From assembly GCF_030409635.1 (NCBI RefSeq), contig NZ_JAUFQF010000004.1:280141-344140 (forward strand): 64,000 nt of DNA. Direction: 5' to 3'. Made by a program: the position numbers and the translations under genes. Positions 18,633 to 29,884 of this stretch are shown in pieces; positions within the stretch are counted from its first letter, which is position 1, and each line of letters opens with the position of its first letter. Origin of the DNA: Vibrio agarivorans (GTDB lineage Bacteria > Pseudomonadota > Gammaproteobacteria > Enterobacterales > Vibrionaceae). Under the pieces are notes generated by a model, which ran no database searches, was not told where the DNA came from, and saw nothing but the letters and a program-made list of their open reading frames with translations.

Positions 18633-20489
18633 TTAGATCGACAGTTTATCAACACGCTTACCACCGTATAGCAGGTTAACCACACAACGTGTGCCCACAA
18701 TAGCCGTAAACATGGAAGTCAGAATACCAATCGACAGAGTCACTGCGAAACCTTTGATCGCACCCGTACCGACAGCAAACAAGATGATTGCTGTAATCAG
18801 AGTAGTAATGTTCGCATCGGCGATAGTACTGAACGCGTTTGAGTAACCTTGGTGAATCGCTTGCTGTGGGTTGCGCCCTTCTCGCAGCTCTTCACGGATA
18901 CGCTCAAATATCAGTACGTTGGCGTCGACCGCCATACCGACCGTCAATACAATACCGGCGATACCTGGTAGCGTCATTGTCGCCCCTGGGATCATCGACA
19001 TAACACCAATAATCAGAACCAGGTTAGCCATCAGTGCCATGTTGGCAATGAAGCCAAACTTACGGTAGTAAACCAGCGTAAACAACATGACGGCGACCAT
19101 ACCCCAAATACACGCTTGAACACCCATATCGATGTTCTGTTGACCCATTGAAGGACCAATCGTACGCTCTTCGACAATCGAGATTGGCGCAATCAGAGCA
19201 CCAGCACGAAGCAGTAGTGCTAGGTTGTGTGCTTCTGCTGCAGAATCAATACCTGTGATACGGAAGTTACGACCTAATGCTGACTGAATCGTCGCCTGGT
19301 TGATCACTTCTTCGTGCTTAGCCAGGATAACGCTGCCTTCTGGAGTGCGACGACCGCTGTCTTTGTATTCAGTAAAGACAGTTGCCATCAGCTTACCGAT
19401 GTTCTGACGTGAGAACGCAGACATACGGTTACCACCTTCACTATCGAGTGAGATGTTTACCTGAGGACGACCATATTCATCGGCACTTGAGCTTGCATCA
19501 GTGATGCTTGAACCACCCAAAATAACGCGCTTCTTCAACACAACAGGGCGACCATCACGATCTTGCTTCACCTCACTGCCAGCAGGAACACGGCCAGAAG
19601 CCGCAGCGGCAACATCCGCTTGAGAATCGACTTCACGGAACTCAAGTGTTGCGGTTGCACCAAGGATCTCTTTTGCACGAGCAGTGTCTTGAACACCGGG
19701 TAGTTGAACAACGATACGGCTTGCGCCCTGACGCTGTACCACCGGCTCTGCAACACCGAGTTCGTTAACACGGTTGCGAAGAATAGTGATGTTTTGTTCA
19801 ATCGCGTAGTTACGGATCTCTTGCAGACGCGCGTCGGTGAACTTCGCAATCAAAGCAAAGCGACCGTTTGAGTCTGAATCCGAAAATAGCATATCTGGGT
19901 GAGCAGATTCGAGAACACGTTTAGCCTGAGCCAACTGTTCTGCGTCACGTAAAAGCACCTCTACTGCGTCACGCCCTTGAGGACGAATAGCACGGTAACG
20001 AATACGCTCTTCACGCAGTTCGCCACGAAACGCTTCTTCTTGTTGCGAAATCAAACGTCCCATAGCGGCATCCATATCCACTTCCATCAAGAAGTGAACG
20101 CCACCACGTAGATCAAGACCAAGCTTCATTGGTTCTGCACCAATAGCTTCTAGCCAAGTCGGGGTTGCCGGAGCAAGGTTGAGTGCGACAATTTTCTCAC
20201 CGCCGACCGCTTCTGCGATCACATCACGAGCGTTAAGCTGTGTATCGGTGTCGTTGAATCGAACGAGGATGGTTCCATTTTCGAGAGCAATGGATTTATG
20301 AGAGAGTTGCTCTTTATCAAGAGCTTGAGTGACAGTATCCAGCGTCGACATATCTACAGAGGCGCCACGCGCCCCTGTAACTTGAATAGCCGGATCTTCA
20401 CCGTATAGATTAGGAAGTGCATAAAGTGCCGCAATGGCAATGGTGAAAATCACCATCAAGTACTTCCATAAAGGATAACGGTTTAGCAC
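18633..20489 (-). CDS. secD: SecD, protein translocase subunit
   Basis: A 618-residue inner-membrane protein: one N-terminal membrane segment (about 8-27), a large periplasmic region including the P1 domain with [15 protein letters not shown], and a C-terminal five-helix block containing [19 protein letters not shown], the conserved Asp/Arg-bearing segment linked to ion-driven movement. Length matches SecD of enteric and marine relatives (about 615). It lies between yajC (23 bases upstream) and secF (14 bases downstream) in one operon. Confidence 0.97.
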   Translation of the reverse strand: MLNRYPLWKYLMVIFTIAIAALYALPNLYGEDPAIQVTGARGASVDMSTLDTVTQALDKEQLSHKSIALENGTILVRFNDTDTQLNARDVIAEAVGGEKIVALNLAPATPTWLEAIGAEPMKLGLDLRGGVHFLMEVDMDAAMGRLISQQEEAFRGELREERIRYRAIRPQGRDAVEVLLRDAEQLAQAKRVLESAHPDMLFSDSDSNGRFALIAKFTDARLQEIRNYAIEQNITILRNRVNELGVAEPVVQRQGASRIVVQLPGVQDTARAKEILGATATLEFREVDSQADVAAAASGRVPAGSEVKQDRDGRPVVLKKRVILGGSSITDASSSADEYGRPQVNISLDSEGGNRMSAFSRQNIGKLMATVFTEYKDSGRRTPEGSVILAKHEEVINQATIQSALGRNFRITGIDSAAEAHNLALLLRAGALIAPISIVEERTIGPSMGQQNIDMGVQACIWGMVAVMLFTLVYYRKFGFIANMALMANLVLIIGVMSMIPGATMTLPGIAGIVLTVGMAVDANVLIFERIREELREGRNPQQAIHQGYSNAFSTIADANITTLITAIILFAVGTGAIKGFAVTLSIGILTSMFTAIVGTRCVVNLLYGGKRVDKLSI

Positions 20490-20512
20490 AGCGAGGATCC
20501 TTCTTTGCTGTC

Positions 20513-20842
20513 TTATAGAGACTTAAGCGTACCTTTTGGTAACACAGCAGTCACGAAATCTTTCTTGATCACAACTTCGTTGTTCGCGTTAAGCTCGATC
20601 GCGATGTAATCATTGTCTTCAGCGATTTTAGTGATTTTACCCACTAGACCACCGCTAGTGATCACTTCATCACCTTTGCCCATAGACGCCATCAGGTTCT
20701 TGTGCTCTTTCACACGCTTAGATTGTGGGCGGTAAATCATGAAGTAGAAAATAACCGCAAACATACCTAGCATGATCAGCATTTCGAAACCGCCACCTGC
20801 TGGTGCACCTTCAGCTGCTGCGTGAGCTTGAGAAATAAACAT
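20513..20842 (-). CDS. yajC: YajC, Sec translocon accessory subunit
   Basis: A 109-residue single-pass membrane protein: membrane helix at about residues 20-37 ([20 protein letters not shown]), the family signature [14 protein letters not shown] right after it, and a small cytoplasmic domain with [14 protein letters not shown]. It associates with SecDF-SecYEG. It is the first sec gene after tgt on the leftward strand; 105 bases separate it from tgt. Confidence 0.96.
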   Translation of the reverse strand: MFISQAHAAAEGAPAGGGFEMLIMLGMFAVIFYFMIYRPQSKRVKEHKNLMASMGKGDEVITSGGLVGKITKIAEDNDYIAIELNANNEVVIKKDFVTAVLPKGTLKSL

Positions 20843-20947
20843 AAAATGTCCTCGTTGTTTTTATAGATAATCCAATCACATTGGGTAACGCCACCTTATT
20901 TTCAAGTCACTACGTGGTCAAAAACAAGATGGCGTCACAAAATCTTA

Positions 20948-22141
<1,194 letters not shown>

Positions 22142-22281
22142 TTACCCTAGTATAGGAGCGGTCGCTTTCCATGCGAGAGGCAGTACTTTCTGCTTCCTAG
22201 CCTACTGCTAGCACTCGTAAATTGTTGCTTAGTTTAGTGGCGGTGCGTGACGCTTTTATCACAGCTCCCTGCGCTTCTGTA

Positions 22282-23334
22282 TTAAGCGGTCTTTTTGTTG
22301 ATAAACATCGAATCACCGTAGCTAAAGAAACGGTACTGGTTATCAACGGCATGCTGATATGCCTTCATGGTATTTTCATAGCCAGCAAATGCGCTGACTA
22401 GCATGATCAGGGTCGACTCTGGCAAGTGGAAGTTAGTGATCAAGCAGTCAATCAACTGAAATTCGTAGCCCGGATAGATAAAGATCTCCGTGTCACCGAA
22501 AAATGGCACAAGCTCTGTACCCTTTTTTAGTGCGTCTTGCGCTGCGCTCTCCAGAGAACGCACAGAGGTTGTCCCCACCGCGATCACTCTTCCACCGCGA
22601 GCTTTAGTTTCATTGATAGCATCAACAACTTCTTGTGTCACTTCCACATATTCAGCGTGCATGTGGTGTTCAAGTACGTTATCCACCTTCACCGGTTGGA
22701 ACGTACCTGCCCCAACGTGCAATGTTACGTAAGCAAGGTTGGCACCCTTGGCTTTGATCTTTTCTAACAGCACTTCATCGAAATGCAGACCTGCAGTTGG
22801 TGCTGCAACTGCACCTGGTTTCGCGTTGTACACCGTTTGGTAACGCTCTTTATCAGAGTCTTCATCAGGGCGGTCAATGTACGGTGGTAATGGCATATGG
22901 CCAACTTGCTCTAGAATCTCAAGCACGGTTTTATCAGATTGGAACTCAAGCTCGAACAGCGCATCGTGACGCGCGACCATCAGCGCTTGGTACTCATCGC
23001 CTTCACCAAGAAGAATCGTTGAGCCTGGCTTTGGCGACTTAGAACAACGAACGTGCGCGAGAATACGTTTATCGTCCAGCATGCGCTCCACCAGCACTTC
23101 CAACTTACCGCCTGATGCTTTGCGCCCAAACATACGTGCCGGAATAACGCGCGTATTGTTAAACACGATTAAATCACCTTCACGTACCTGCTCTAACACA
23201 TCGGTGAATGTACCGTCAGTCAAACTGCCTGTGTTGCCATCTAGCTGAAGCAAACGGCTGGCCGTGCGCTGGGCGTTAGGATAACGAGCAATCAGCTCAT
23301 CAGGGAGTTCAAAGTGAAAGTCAGATACTTGCAT
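22282..23334 (-). CDS. queA: QueA, S-adenosylmethionine:tRNA ribosyltransferase-isomerase
   Basis: A 350-residue enzyme that transfers and isomerises the ribosyl moiety of S-adenosylmethionine onto preQ1-modified tRNA, giving epoxyqueuosine. Start [19 protein letters not shown] is typical. Other family segments are [48 protein letters not shown] and [19 protein letters not shown]. The length is standard. It heads the leftward queA-tgt-yajC-secDF cluster, though the 188-base gap to tgt leaves room for a second promoter. Confidence 0.97.
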   Translation of the reverse strand: MQVSDFHFELPDELIARYPNAQRTASRLLQLDGNTGSLTDGTFTDVLEQVREGDLIVFNNTRVIPARMFGRKASGGKLEVLVERMLDDKRILAHVRCSKSPKPGSTILLGEGDEYQALMVARHDALFELEFQSDKTVLEILEQVGHMPLPPYIDRPDEDSDKERYQTVYNAKPGAVAAPTAGLHFDEVLLEKIKAKGANLAYVTLHVGAGTFQPVKVDNVLEHHMHAEYVEVTQEVVDAINETKARGGRVIAVGTTSVRSLESAAQDALKKGTELVPFFGDTEIFIYPGYEFQLIDCLITNFHLPESTLIMLVSAFAGYENTMKAYQHAVDNQYRFFSYGDSMFINKKTA

Positions 23335-23620
23335 GGTGAAATCTTCTACCGTAATTCAAAATTTAAGCGGGTTTATCGCAGCAGCGCAGTATACATCAAG
23401 CCCCCGATAAGTTCACCTATTCCACAAGCTCTTTGCCCTGTCACTTTTTTACTGCAAACCGAATGAATAAACGTGCACATACACGCCATTAAAATTCACA
23501 AATTACCCTTTAATTACAGCATCTTACATTAATAACTTAGCAATAAGTGAGAAAAACGAACTAGCTCTCAGTTCACCTCAAATAAACCTTCTATATTTAA
23601 AGAAAAACAAGGAGGCCACT

Positions 23621-24067
23621 ATGATTAAGGTCGAAGACATGATGACACGCAACCCACACACCCTGCTGCGTTCGCACTCCTTATCTGATGCACGAGATAT
23701 GATGAGCGCGCTCGATATTCGGCACATCCCAATTGTTGATACAGATAGGGCATTGCTCGGAATCGTCACACAACGAGATATTCTCGCCGCACAGGAATCC
23801 AGCCTACTCAACAATCCGTCTCAACTCTCATATACCGCAGATACCCCACTCCATGAATTGATGCACACCAAGCTCATGACAGTGATCCCACAAGCAGGCT
23901 TAAAAGAGAGCGCAAAGTATATGCAGAAACACAAAGTCGGCTGCCTACCTGTGGTTGAAAACAACCAACTGGTTGGGATCATCACCGACAGTGATTTTGT
24001 TTCCATTGCGATCAATTTATTGGAGTTGCAGGAGGAAGTGGAGCCAGAAGGTTTTGAAGGAACTTAA
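23621..24067 (+). CDS. CBS-domain-pair protein
   Basis: A 148-residue protein made of two CBS domains and little else: the first at about residues 5-60 (VEDMMTRNPHTLLRSHSLSD to RALLGIVTQRDIL), the second at about 78-135 (LMTVIPQAGLKESAKYMQKH to NQLVGIITDSDFV). Both end in the hydrophobic plus T/S-D/R-D motif typical of adenine-nucleotide binding. Such stand-alone proteins usually sense AMP/ATP or related ligands and modulate partners; no partner can be named here. An ideal AGGAGG site precedes the ATG. It is monocistronic, divergent from queA and 249 bases ahead of the chemoreceptor gene. Confidence 0.85.
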   Translation: MIKVEDMMTRNPHTLLRSHSLSDARDMMSALDIRHIPIVDTDRALLGIVTQRDILAAQESSLLNNPSQLSYTADTPLHELMHTKLMTVIPQAGLKESAKYMQKHKVGCLPVVENNQLVGIITDSDFVSIAINLLELQEEVEPEGFEGT

Positions 24068-24316
24068 ATTACATAGCTCGACGACTTACACCAAATAACC
24101 CTCATATAATATCGCGTTCAAACCGCTATAGCGTGTGAGGGTAAGCACTTAGCCTACCGTCAGATAGAGGTGAAATCCACGTACACCAATTCCTACAAAG
24201 AGCCTAATCCATTGTTTTACAATACCTAAACATTGACACTTATGATTAGGTGATTTTACTCAGTGTCTTAAACTGCCCTAGCCTAGCGTCCTTCTTTCTG
24301 GACTTTTCGGCTTGCC

Positions 24317-26263
24317 ATGTTAAATCGAATCAACTCTATCTATAAAAAAATCTACCTTATCATCGCAGCAACCACGCTTGCCTCTCTTATCATCGCTGCG
24401 GCGGGTTACTATGCTGTCTCACAAATACGCTATAACTTTATGGAGTTTCGTGATGCGAACACTCAGGCGTTAATGGCGTCTCGTGTTCAGCAAGAGCTGC
24501 TCCTCACGCGTATACAGGCTCTAACATTTCGCAATACACAAAACCCACAAGACCTTACAGAGGCGATGTTTCGTATTGAAAATATGGAAACAGAGATTGC
24601 CGCAGAGGCTCACTCTAGCCCTGAACAAACACAGCAACTGCTGAGCAATGTGATGCAACAAGCTGGCACTTATCAAGAGAACCTTGAGAGTGTTGCTGAC
24701 ATCATGAGCCAAAGAGCTGCGATTGGTGACAAAATCAATCAACAAATTCACACTATTACTCACATCATCTCGCGCACTAGAAAACAATTTAGCCAGCAAC
24801 CGGATGTTCTGCGCGAACTCTATGATGTGGAATCTCAGTTTCACGCAGCTAACTTATATCTACGTGAGTTTCTGATCACCAATAAACTCGAGGACTACCA
24901 AGAGTTTCAGACAAGCTCACAAACACTACGTGGTGAAATAGATGACCTTGCTCAACGTTACCCTCACCTTGAGCTAAGCGAAATCATGCAAAACCTCAAC
25001 GTCACGTATCGTGATACCCAGAAAATACAAGCTTTGATCCTTGAACGAAATAGCATATGGAACGATAACTTAGCCATGTTGGGTCAAGAGATTACCCAGC
25101 AGCTTGATCAACTGAAACAGCAAGCCTTTTATGAGCAACTCAACATAAAAGAAGCGACTACAGTCGTAGTAGAGAACGCCAACTGGACTCTATTATTGAC
25201 CCTACTTATTACAACACCGCTCGTGCTGCTTTTGAGTCATCGTGTTTGCGTCAATATCGTGCGCCCAATCAAGACTGCTCAGTTACGCGCAGAACAAATG
25301 GCTCAGGGGATCTTGTCACCTTGGTATCAAGTCACGGGGCAAGATGAAGTCGCTGCGCTGCGCCATGCTCTTCTCACCATGGAAACCAAGTTCTATCAAA
25401 CGGTCGAAGAGATAACCCGTACTAGTGACACATTGGCTACCTCAGCGGAAGAGTTATCGACCATTAACAGCACCGTTCAATCAGGTATTTCTGTTCAACA
25501 ACAAGAGACCGACCAAGTCGCAACAGCGATCAATCAAATGACGGCGGCCATTAATGAAGTCTCTGCTGGGGCTTCTCTCGCATCAGAGCAAGCCGTATCG
25601 GCACATGACCTTGCTGACAACGGCCAAGCGGTAATGAACACTGCGATGAATCAAGTCACAGAGTTAGCTCAGCAGATGGAAGTCTCAGAGCAAGAAGTCA
25701 TGCGCTTAAAAAGTGGCACTGAAGAGGTCAGTGATGTCATGAATGTCATTCAAACCATTGCAGAACAAACTAACCTACTGGCCCTCAATGCGGCGATTGA
25801 AGCGGCACGTGCTGGCGAGCAAGGCCGTGGTTTTGCTGTGGTTGCAGACGAAGTTCGTCAGCTGGCGCAACAAACGCAGCGAGCCGTTGAACAGATTGAA
25901 GGTCAAATCACCTCCTTACAAGATGAGACAACAGGAGTGGTCGACTCAATCCAAGCAACCAAGACAACCTTGCATGACACAATAGAGCAATCAAGAACCG
26001 CCAGCGAGGCGTTCGAGAAGATTAACCATAGCGTGAATCAAAGCAGTGACCTGAGCACGCAAATGGCAACCGCAACGGAAGAGCAAAGTGCGACTGCTGA
26101 AATGATCAACCAAAGCATTACCCAAGTACGTGATCAGGTTGAAGAGACCGCTCTGATGATTCAAGACTGCTCACAAGCCTCGGAGCAACTGGCCAATATG
26201 TCAGTCTCGCTGGCTGATTATGTACGCTTCTTTCAGCTCAAAGCAAAAAATGAACAACAGTAA
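24317..26263 (+). CDS. Methyl-accepting chemotaxis protein
   Basis: A 648-residue transmembrane chemoreceptor. Membrane segments lie at about residues 12-32 and 285-305, enclosing a long all-helical periplasmic domain of about 250 residues, the size of the helical bimodular (HBM) ligand-binding type. A HAMP domain follows (about 305-360, [17 protein letters not shown]), then the coiled-coil signalling domain with the conserved hairpin tip [20 protein letters not shown] and [19 protein letters not shown]. Glutamine/glutamate pairs suit CheR/CheB methylation. No C-terminal CheR-binding pentapeptide is seen. The ligand is unknown. The gene sits alone next to the c-di-GMP cluster. Confidence 0.93.
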   Translation: MLNRINSIYKKIYLIIAATTLASLIIAAAGYYAVSQIRYNFMEFRDANTQALMASRVQQELLLTRIQALTFRNTQNPQDLTEAMFRIENMETEIAAEAHSSPEQTQQLLSNVMQQAGTYQENLESVADIMSQRAAIGDKINQQIHTITHIISRTRKQFSQQPDVLRELYDVESQFHAANLYLREFLITNKLEDYQEFQTSSQTLRGEIDDLAQRYPHLELSEIMQNLNVTYRDTQKIQALILERNSIWNDNLAMLGQEITQQLDQLKQQAFYEQLNIKEATTVVVENANWTLLLTLLITTPLVLLLSHRVCVNIVRPIKTAQLRAEQMAQGILSPWYQVTGQDEVAALRHALLTMETKFYQTVEEITRTSDTLATSAEELSTINSTVQSGISVQQQETDQVATAINQMTAAINEVSAGASLASEQAVSAHDLADNGQAVMNTAMNQVTELAQQMEVSEQEVMRLKSGTEEVSDVMNVIQTIAEQTNLLALNAAIEAARAGEQGRGFAVVADEVRQLAQQTQRAVEQIEGQITSLQDETTGVVDSIQATKTTLHDTIEQSRTASEAFEKINHSVNQSSDLSTQMATATEEQSATAEMINQSITQVRDQVEETALMIQDCSQASEQLANMSVSLADYVRFFQLKAKNEQQ

Positions 26264-26273
26264 GGTTCGACAC

Positions 26274-26302
26274 TCAGTACATTCCAAAATGGAATGTACT
26301 GA
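26274..26302. repeat. 13-bp perfect inverted repeat with AAA triloop
   Basis: TCAGTACATTCCA pairs fully with TGGAATGTACTGA around AAA. It lies ten bases after the chemoreceptor stop and 64 bases before the response-regulator start. No T-run follows on the plus strand (CTTCCACAATTTCC), so it is not a standard terminator; an operator or an RNA-stabilising hairpin is equally possible. Confidence 0.7.
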
Positions 26303-26365
26303 CTTCCACAATTTCCAAAACGTCTCACCTATACTTCAGCACGTAAATTAACTTAGGAGGTTGAA

Positions 26366-27001
26366 ATGAATCGATCGTTTAATTGCTTGGTTGTTGATGC
26401 CTTTCCTATTGTGAGGAGAAGTCTGCGCAAAACCCTTGAAAGCCTACCCTGTGTTTCGCACGTTTCAGAAACTGGTCAAGTAGAAAAGGCATTGAGTATA
26501 CTTAAGCAGCAGCCTATTGATCTCCTCACGCTCGACATCAAGATTGGCAATAGCAACGGCTTTGAACTGTTACGTCGCGCTAGAGCTCATGGTTTCGAAG
26601 GAAAAGTACTGTTCATCAGCAGCGAAGACTATTGCACCTATTCTCAGTTAGCAAAAGAGAGTTCCGCCAACGGCTACATCAGTAAAACGGAAGAAGAGGG
26701 CTTAATTAGGGATGCGATGCAAAGCATCTTGAAAGGCTACTCACTATTTAAGCTCGATAGCCATGCTGGCACTCATAAACAAACCCACTTGTCTGAGCGA
26801 GAGCAAGTGGTGTTTGATTATCTTGTTCAGGGGTATTCAAACAAGCAAATCTCAGAGTTGTTATCTTTGAGTGCCAAGACCATCAGCACCTACAAATCAC
26901 GTATCTTAGACAAGCATAATGCGTCTTCGATTATTGAGTTGATGAACTACCAAAATCACAGACCAAGCGCCCCTTCTCTATACACTCAAAGAGTGCTTTA
27001 A
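26366..27001 (+). CDS. NarL/LuxR-type response regulator (second RocA-like regulator)
   Basis: A 211-residue regulator with a receiver domain (about 5-122) and a LuxR-type helix-turn-helix (about 143-200, LSEREQVVFDYLVQGYSNKQ). The phosphoacceptor should be Asp57 in LLTLDIKIGNSNGF and the conserved lysine lies in YISKTEEEG. The acidic pocket is reduced: Asp11 is followed by Ala rather than Asp/Glu (VVDAFPIV), so metal binding and phosphorylation may be altered. It is clearly a paralogue of the regulator at 29274-29876 (shared ARAHGFEGKVLF/AKAHGYKGKVLF and TISTYKSRILDK/TVSTYKKRILDK). AGGAGG precedes the start. Its last 71 bases overlap the LysR gene on the other strand. Confidence 0.88.
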   Translation: MNRSFNCLVVDAFPIVRRSLRKTLESLPCVSHVSETGQVEKALSILKQQPIDLLTLDIKIGNSNGFELLRRARAHGFEGKVLFISSEDYCTYSQLAKESSANGYISKTEEEGLIRDAMQSILKGYSLFKLDSHAGTHKQTHLSEREQVVFDYLVQGYSNKQISELLSLSAKTISTYKSRILDKHNASSIIELMNYQNHRPSAPSLYTQRVL

Positions 27002-27842
27002 ACAGCGGGTGGTAACGATTAGCCAAGCGACAACATATCGCCACTGGCTGCTCGATACGCAAATGCTCTGGCGGCGAGATCAGTTCAAAGTCCGGCTCAT
27101 TGAATAGCCAAGGAAGGCCCAAGAAACCATAACCATGTTTACGCATCACGCTTTTTGCTACCGTCAGGTTATCCAAATAGATTTTGTAGTCTAGATTAAT
27201 GCCAAATTGACGGCTTCGCTCATTAAACCACTCGTGTTCATCATTCCATCCGGCGATACGATAAAAGACAAAAGGCTGCTCAAACGCCTTTTCCCAAGTG
27301 GTGACCCCTGTTGATGAGGGTATCGCGATCACCAGAGGAGCATGCAATAGTGTTTTCTGATACAGCGATTTAGTACGACCAACATTTAGGAAGTTAACCC
27401 CTACATGAATACGCCCATCAATGATGTCCTGCTCGGTGCTTGATGACCACGTTTTAATACCCACTTTCGCATGAGGGAAGCGCTCTCGAACCGCTTCATA
27501 TATTGGTTCAGCAAAGTATTCCACCGCAAGAGTGTGCAAGGCGACTTTAATTTCACCATCATAATCTTTTGCAGAAAAAGCGGGGGTTGAGACAATAGCT
27601 TGGTCAATAAGATCAAGCCCTTGTTCGATTTCGCTGATCATCTCAATCATCTTAAAGGTCGGCTCTAAGCCCTCTGCAGTGCGCACAAAAAGTGGGTCAT
27701 CAAAGTGCTCTCTTAGATGACTAAGGTGCTTACTCACTGCGCTCTCGGTGACACCTAAATACACCGCGACTTTTTTAAGATTGCGGTGTCGATAGATCAG
27801 TACCAACTCACGCAGCAAATTGTAATTCAAACCTTTTGGCAT
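26931..27842 (-). CDS. LysR-family transcriptional regulator
   Basis: Using the ATG at 27842 (AGGGA just upstream) the product is 303 residues, MPKGLNYNLLRELVLIYRHR. The winged helix-turn-helix is at about residues 5-65 (KVAVYLGVTESAVSKHLSHL, then DPLFVRTAEGLEPT), followed by a substrate-binding-like effector domain (about 90-295). The start lies ten bases after the stop of the GGDEF gene, so it is the last gene of the leftward kinase/c-di-GMP operon. The final 71 bases overlap the 3' end of the rightward response-regulator gene. The target genes and inducer are unknown; regulation of this operon or of the neighbouring regulator is an inference. Confidence 0.88.
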   Translation of the reverse strand: MPKGLNYNLLRELVLIYRHRNLKKVAVYLGVTESAVSKHLSHLREHFDDPLFVRTAEGLEPTFKMIEMISEIEQGLDLIDQAIVSTPAFSAKDYDGEIKVALHTLAVEYFAEPIYEAVRERFPHAKVGIKTWSSSTEQDIIDGRIHVGVNFLNVGRTKSLYQKTLLHAPLVIAIPSSTGVTTWEKAFEQPFVFYRIAGWNDEHEWFNERSRQFGINLDYKIYLDNLTVAKSVMRKHGYGFLGLPWLFNEPDFELISPPEHLRIEQPVAICCRLANRYHPLFKALFECIEKGRLVCDFGSSSTQ

Positions 27843-27852
27843 ATTGTCCCTA

Positions 27853-29271
27853 TCACGATTGCATGTACTCGACCTCAACAACATCGGGCAACTGACGATT
27901 TCTTTTGGCCACATAAAGCTGGGCATCTGCTCTTTTTATAGCATCCGCCAAAGACTCTCTCAAACGCATCTCAACACACCCAACACTGATGTTCACTCGA
28001 AGATCTGCATTTGTGACCGGTAGCTGACTGACCTTGTGGGTCAACTGCTGGCATAAGCGTTGCGAAACAGTAATAGGGCAATTAGGCAGTACCACGATAA
28101 ACTCATCCCCTCCCGTTCTCACCAGATAGTCAGTATCACGAAATGACTCTTTCATGGTATCCGCAATATGCTTGATCACCTCATCACCAACATGGTGTCC
28201 ATGTACATCATTCACTTGCTTAATATTGTCACCATCAATCGCCAGAACACTCACTGGCAATTGACTAATCGCCGTTTTAAAGTGCAGCTCTTTAAACACT
28301 GAGCGATTATATAGTCCGGTAAGATCATCTCTGTTCACCCGACGCTGGGTATAAGCAAGTTGGTGTCGATTGAGTTTTAGCTCAGACATTTTCCACATAA
28401 AGATAAAGGTGAAGCTCCAGAGCAAACCAAACAACCATGCGTAATCAACGAACAATTTACTAAAAGGGATCTTGTAGACAAACATGGTGTTGTTATCAGC
28501 GATAAACTCTTTTACATACGCAAAATCAGCGAGAGGGTAAGACACATCTTCAATCACATTGACCTTATATGCGCCTCGTATATCTAAAGAAATTCTATCG
28601 CTATTAATTTCATAACTATCACGCAAATAAATATCAACAATAAAATCCCCTACCACAACATTATCCACATACACCGGACTGACAATACTGATCACATTAA
28701 GACCCGTAATAGCATCCTGATAGACAGGCGAGATCACCAATCTATCTTCCAATTGCCGCTTAGAGGCATACTTAGTACACGCCCCCGTCTCCTCACAACG
28801 CTCACGAGTGAAGGCGCGCTCGGTCAATTGAAAGCTGGGCTCATGTTTCGTCATCAGCATTTTTCGCCCACTATAAGAGCGAAAGATAAGATTGAAATTG
28901 CGCGCGGAAAAAGCCACAGGCATATAATCAACCAATGAACTCATCATACGCAATGCAACCACTTCACTTGCTTGCAGGTCCGTTTTATCGTCTAACCGAT
29001 GTATATAAATCCCACTCTTTGCTTGATAAGCTTGAATCGCGTCTGGATACTCATAGTCCTCAAGCTTTTCTTCAGTAAGTTGTGCCAAAAGTACGGCATT
29101 GATCATATGGCGATTCAGAATCTCAGTCACCAAGTTAAACTGCGTCAACTCTCTCTCAATTAGATTCTCTTTTGCACCCGATAGAAAAATGCCAAACAAA
29201 AATAAAGAAGCAAACAGTGACACTAACACGGTCAACTTTAGGTCTTGAAGCCGTTTTTTAAATACACTCAT
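27853..29271 (-). CDS. Membrane diguanylate cyclase (GGDEF)
   Basis: A 472-residue protein: membrane segment at about 13-31, a 240-residue periplasmic sensor region with a Cache-like pattern (ISIVSPVYVDNVVVGDFIVD) and two nearby cysteines at about 159 and 165, a second membrane segment at about 276-296, then a GGDEF domain from about 312. The catalytic motif is the canonical GGDEF (387-391) and the inhibitory RxxD site is present five residues before it (RDTD, 378-381), so an active, product-inhibited cyclase is predicted. DDLTGLYNRSVF marks the domain start. It begins two bases after the response-regulator stop, in an operon that also encodes a c-di-GMP phosphodiesterase. Confidence 0.93.
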   Translation of the reverse strand: MSVFKKRLQDLKLTVLVSLFASLFLFGIFLSGAKENLIERELTQFNLVTEILNRHMINAVLLAQLTEEKLEDYEYPDAIQAYQAKSGIYIHRLDDKTDLQASEVVALRMMSSLVDYMPVAFSARNFNLIFRSYSGRKMLMTKHEPSFQLTERAFTRERCEETGACTKYASKRQLEDRLVISPVYQDAITGLNVISIVSPVYVDNVVVGDFIVDIYLRDSYEINSDRISLDIRGAYKVNVIEDVSYPLADFAYVKEFIADNNTMFVYKIPFSKLFVDYAWLFGLLWSFTFIFMWKMSELKLNRHQLAYTQRRVNRDDLTGLYNRSVFKELHFKTAISQLPVSVLAIDGDNIKQVNDVHGHHVGDEVIKHIADTMKESFRDTDYLVRTGGDEFIVVLPNCPITVSQRLCQQLTHKVSQLPVTNADLRVNISVGCVEMRLRESLADAIKRADAQLYVAKRNRQLPDVVEVEYMQS

Positions 29272-29273
29272 CG

Positions 29274-29876
29274 CTAGGTGTCTGCCACTTTTAATAGCTC
29301 AAATACGTTACTGACTTGGTATTTGTCCAAGATGCGTTTTTTGTAAGTGCTAACGGTTTTTCCGCTGATCGACAATATATCTGCGATCTCTTTGTTGGCC
29401 TTACCTTGAACTAGGTATTTCATCACCACTGTCTCACGTTCTGACAACGCAACGGTTTGTTGTGTCAATGGTTGTGAAGTTCGGAACTTAAAGAAGGTAT
29501 AGCCATTAATGATGCCATCCACCGCATCGCGCAAGATGGTAAAATCTTCCGATTTACAGATATATCCATCCGCACCAATACGAAACGCCATGTCTGTCAA
29601 TCGTTGACTATCTGACCCTGATACAAACAGCACCTTACCCTTATAGCCGTGCGCTTTGGCACGACGATAAAAATCGAATCCATCACTTGAACCCAGATCA
29701 ACATCGAGAATCAGCAGCTCAAAACTCTGTGATTTGAGTAAAGTGTGTGCATACGTGGCATCATAAACGGTGCTTATTTCTGCTACATAACTGAGTGAGC
29801 TAAGGATGTTCTTGATCGCTAAACATACTAGAGGGTGATCATCCACCACCAAGCAATTAATGACTCGTTGATTCAT
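29274..29876 (-). CDS. NarL/LuxR-type response regulator (RocA-like)
   Basis: The ATG at 29876, with AGGAAA upstream, gives 200 residues starting MNQRVINCLVVDDHPLV. Receiver: acidic pair Asp12-Asp13, phosphoacceptor Asp58 in LLILDVDLGSSDG, lysine in ICKSEDF. C-terminal LuxR-type helix-turn-helix: LSERETVVMKYLVQGKANKE and IADILSISGKTVSTYKKRI. Layout and neighbours match RocA1/SadR-type regulators that work with a BvgS-like kinase and a REC-EAL protein. It sits eight bases after the REC-EAL gene and two bases before the cyclase gene. Unlike its paralogue at 26366-27001 the acidic pocket is complete. Confidence 0.92.
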   Translation of the reverse strand: MNQRVINCLVVDDHPLVCLAIKNILSSLSYVAEISTVYDATYAHTLLKSQSFELLILDVDLGSSDGFDFYRRAKAHGYKGKVLFVSGSDSQRLTDMAFRIGADGYICKSEDFTILRDAVDGIINGYTFFKFRTSQPLTQQTVALSERETVVMKYLVQGKANKEIADILSISGKTVSTYKKRILDKYQVSNVFELLKVADT

Positions 29877-29884
29877 ACTATTTC

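Noticed and set aside
20885..20940. Imperfect inverted repeat between tgt and yajC
   Set aside because: The arms are eight bases with a mismatch and a long loop, without T-run, so it is not a convincing terminator.
22190..22215. CTAGC/GCTAG inverted repeat between queA and tgt
   Set aside because: Only five base pairs without a T-run; could be chance.
24185..24200. TTCCTACA half-site upstream of the chemoreceptor gene
   Set aside because: It resembles one arm of an EvgA-type site but has no partner arm, so it is not evidence for control by the nearby regulators.
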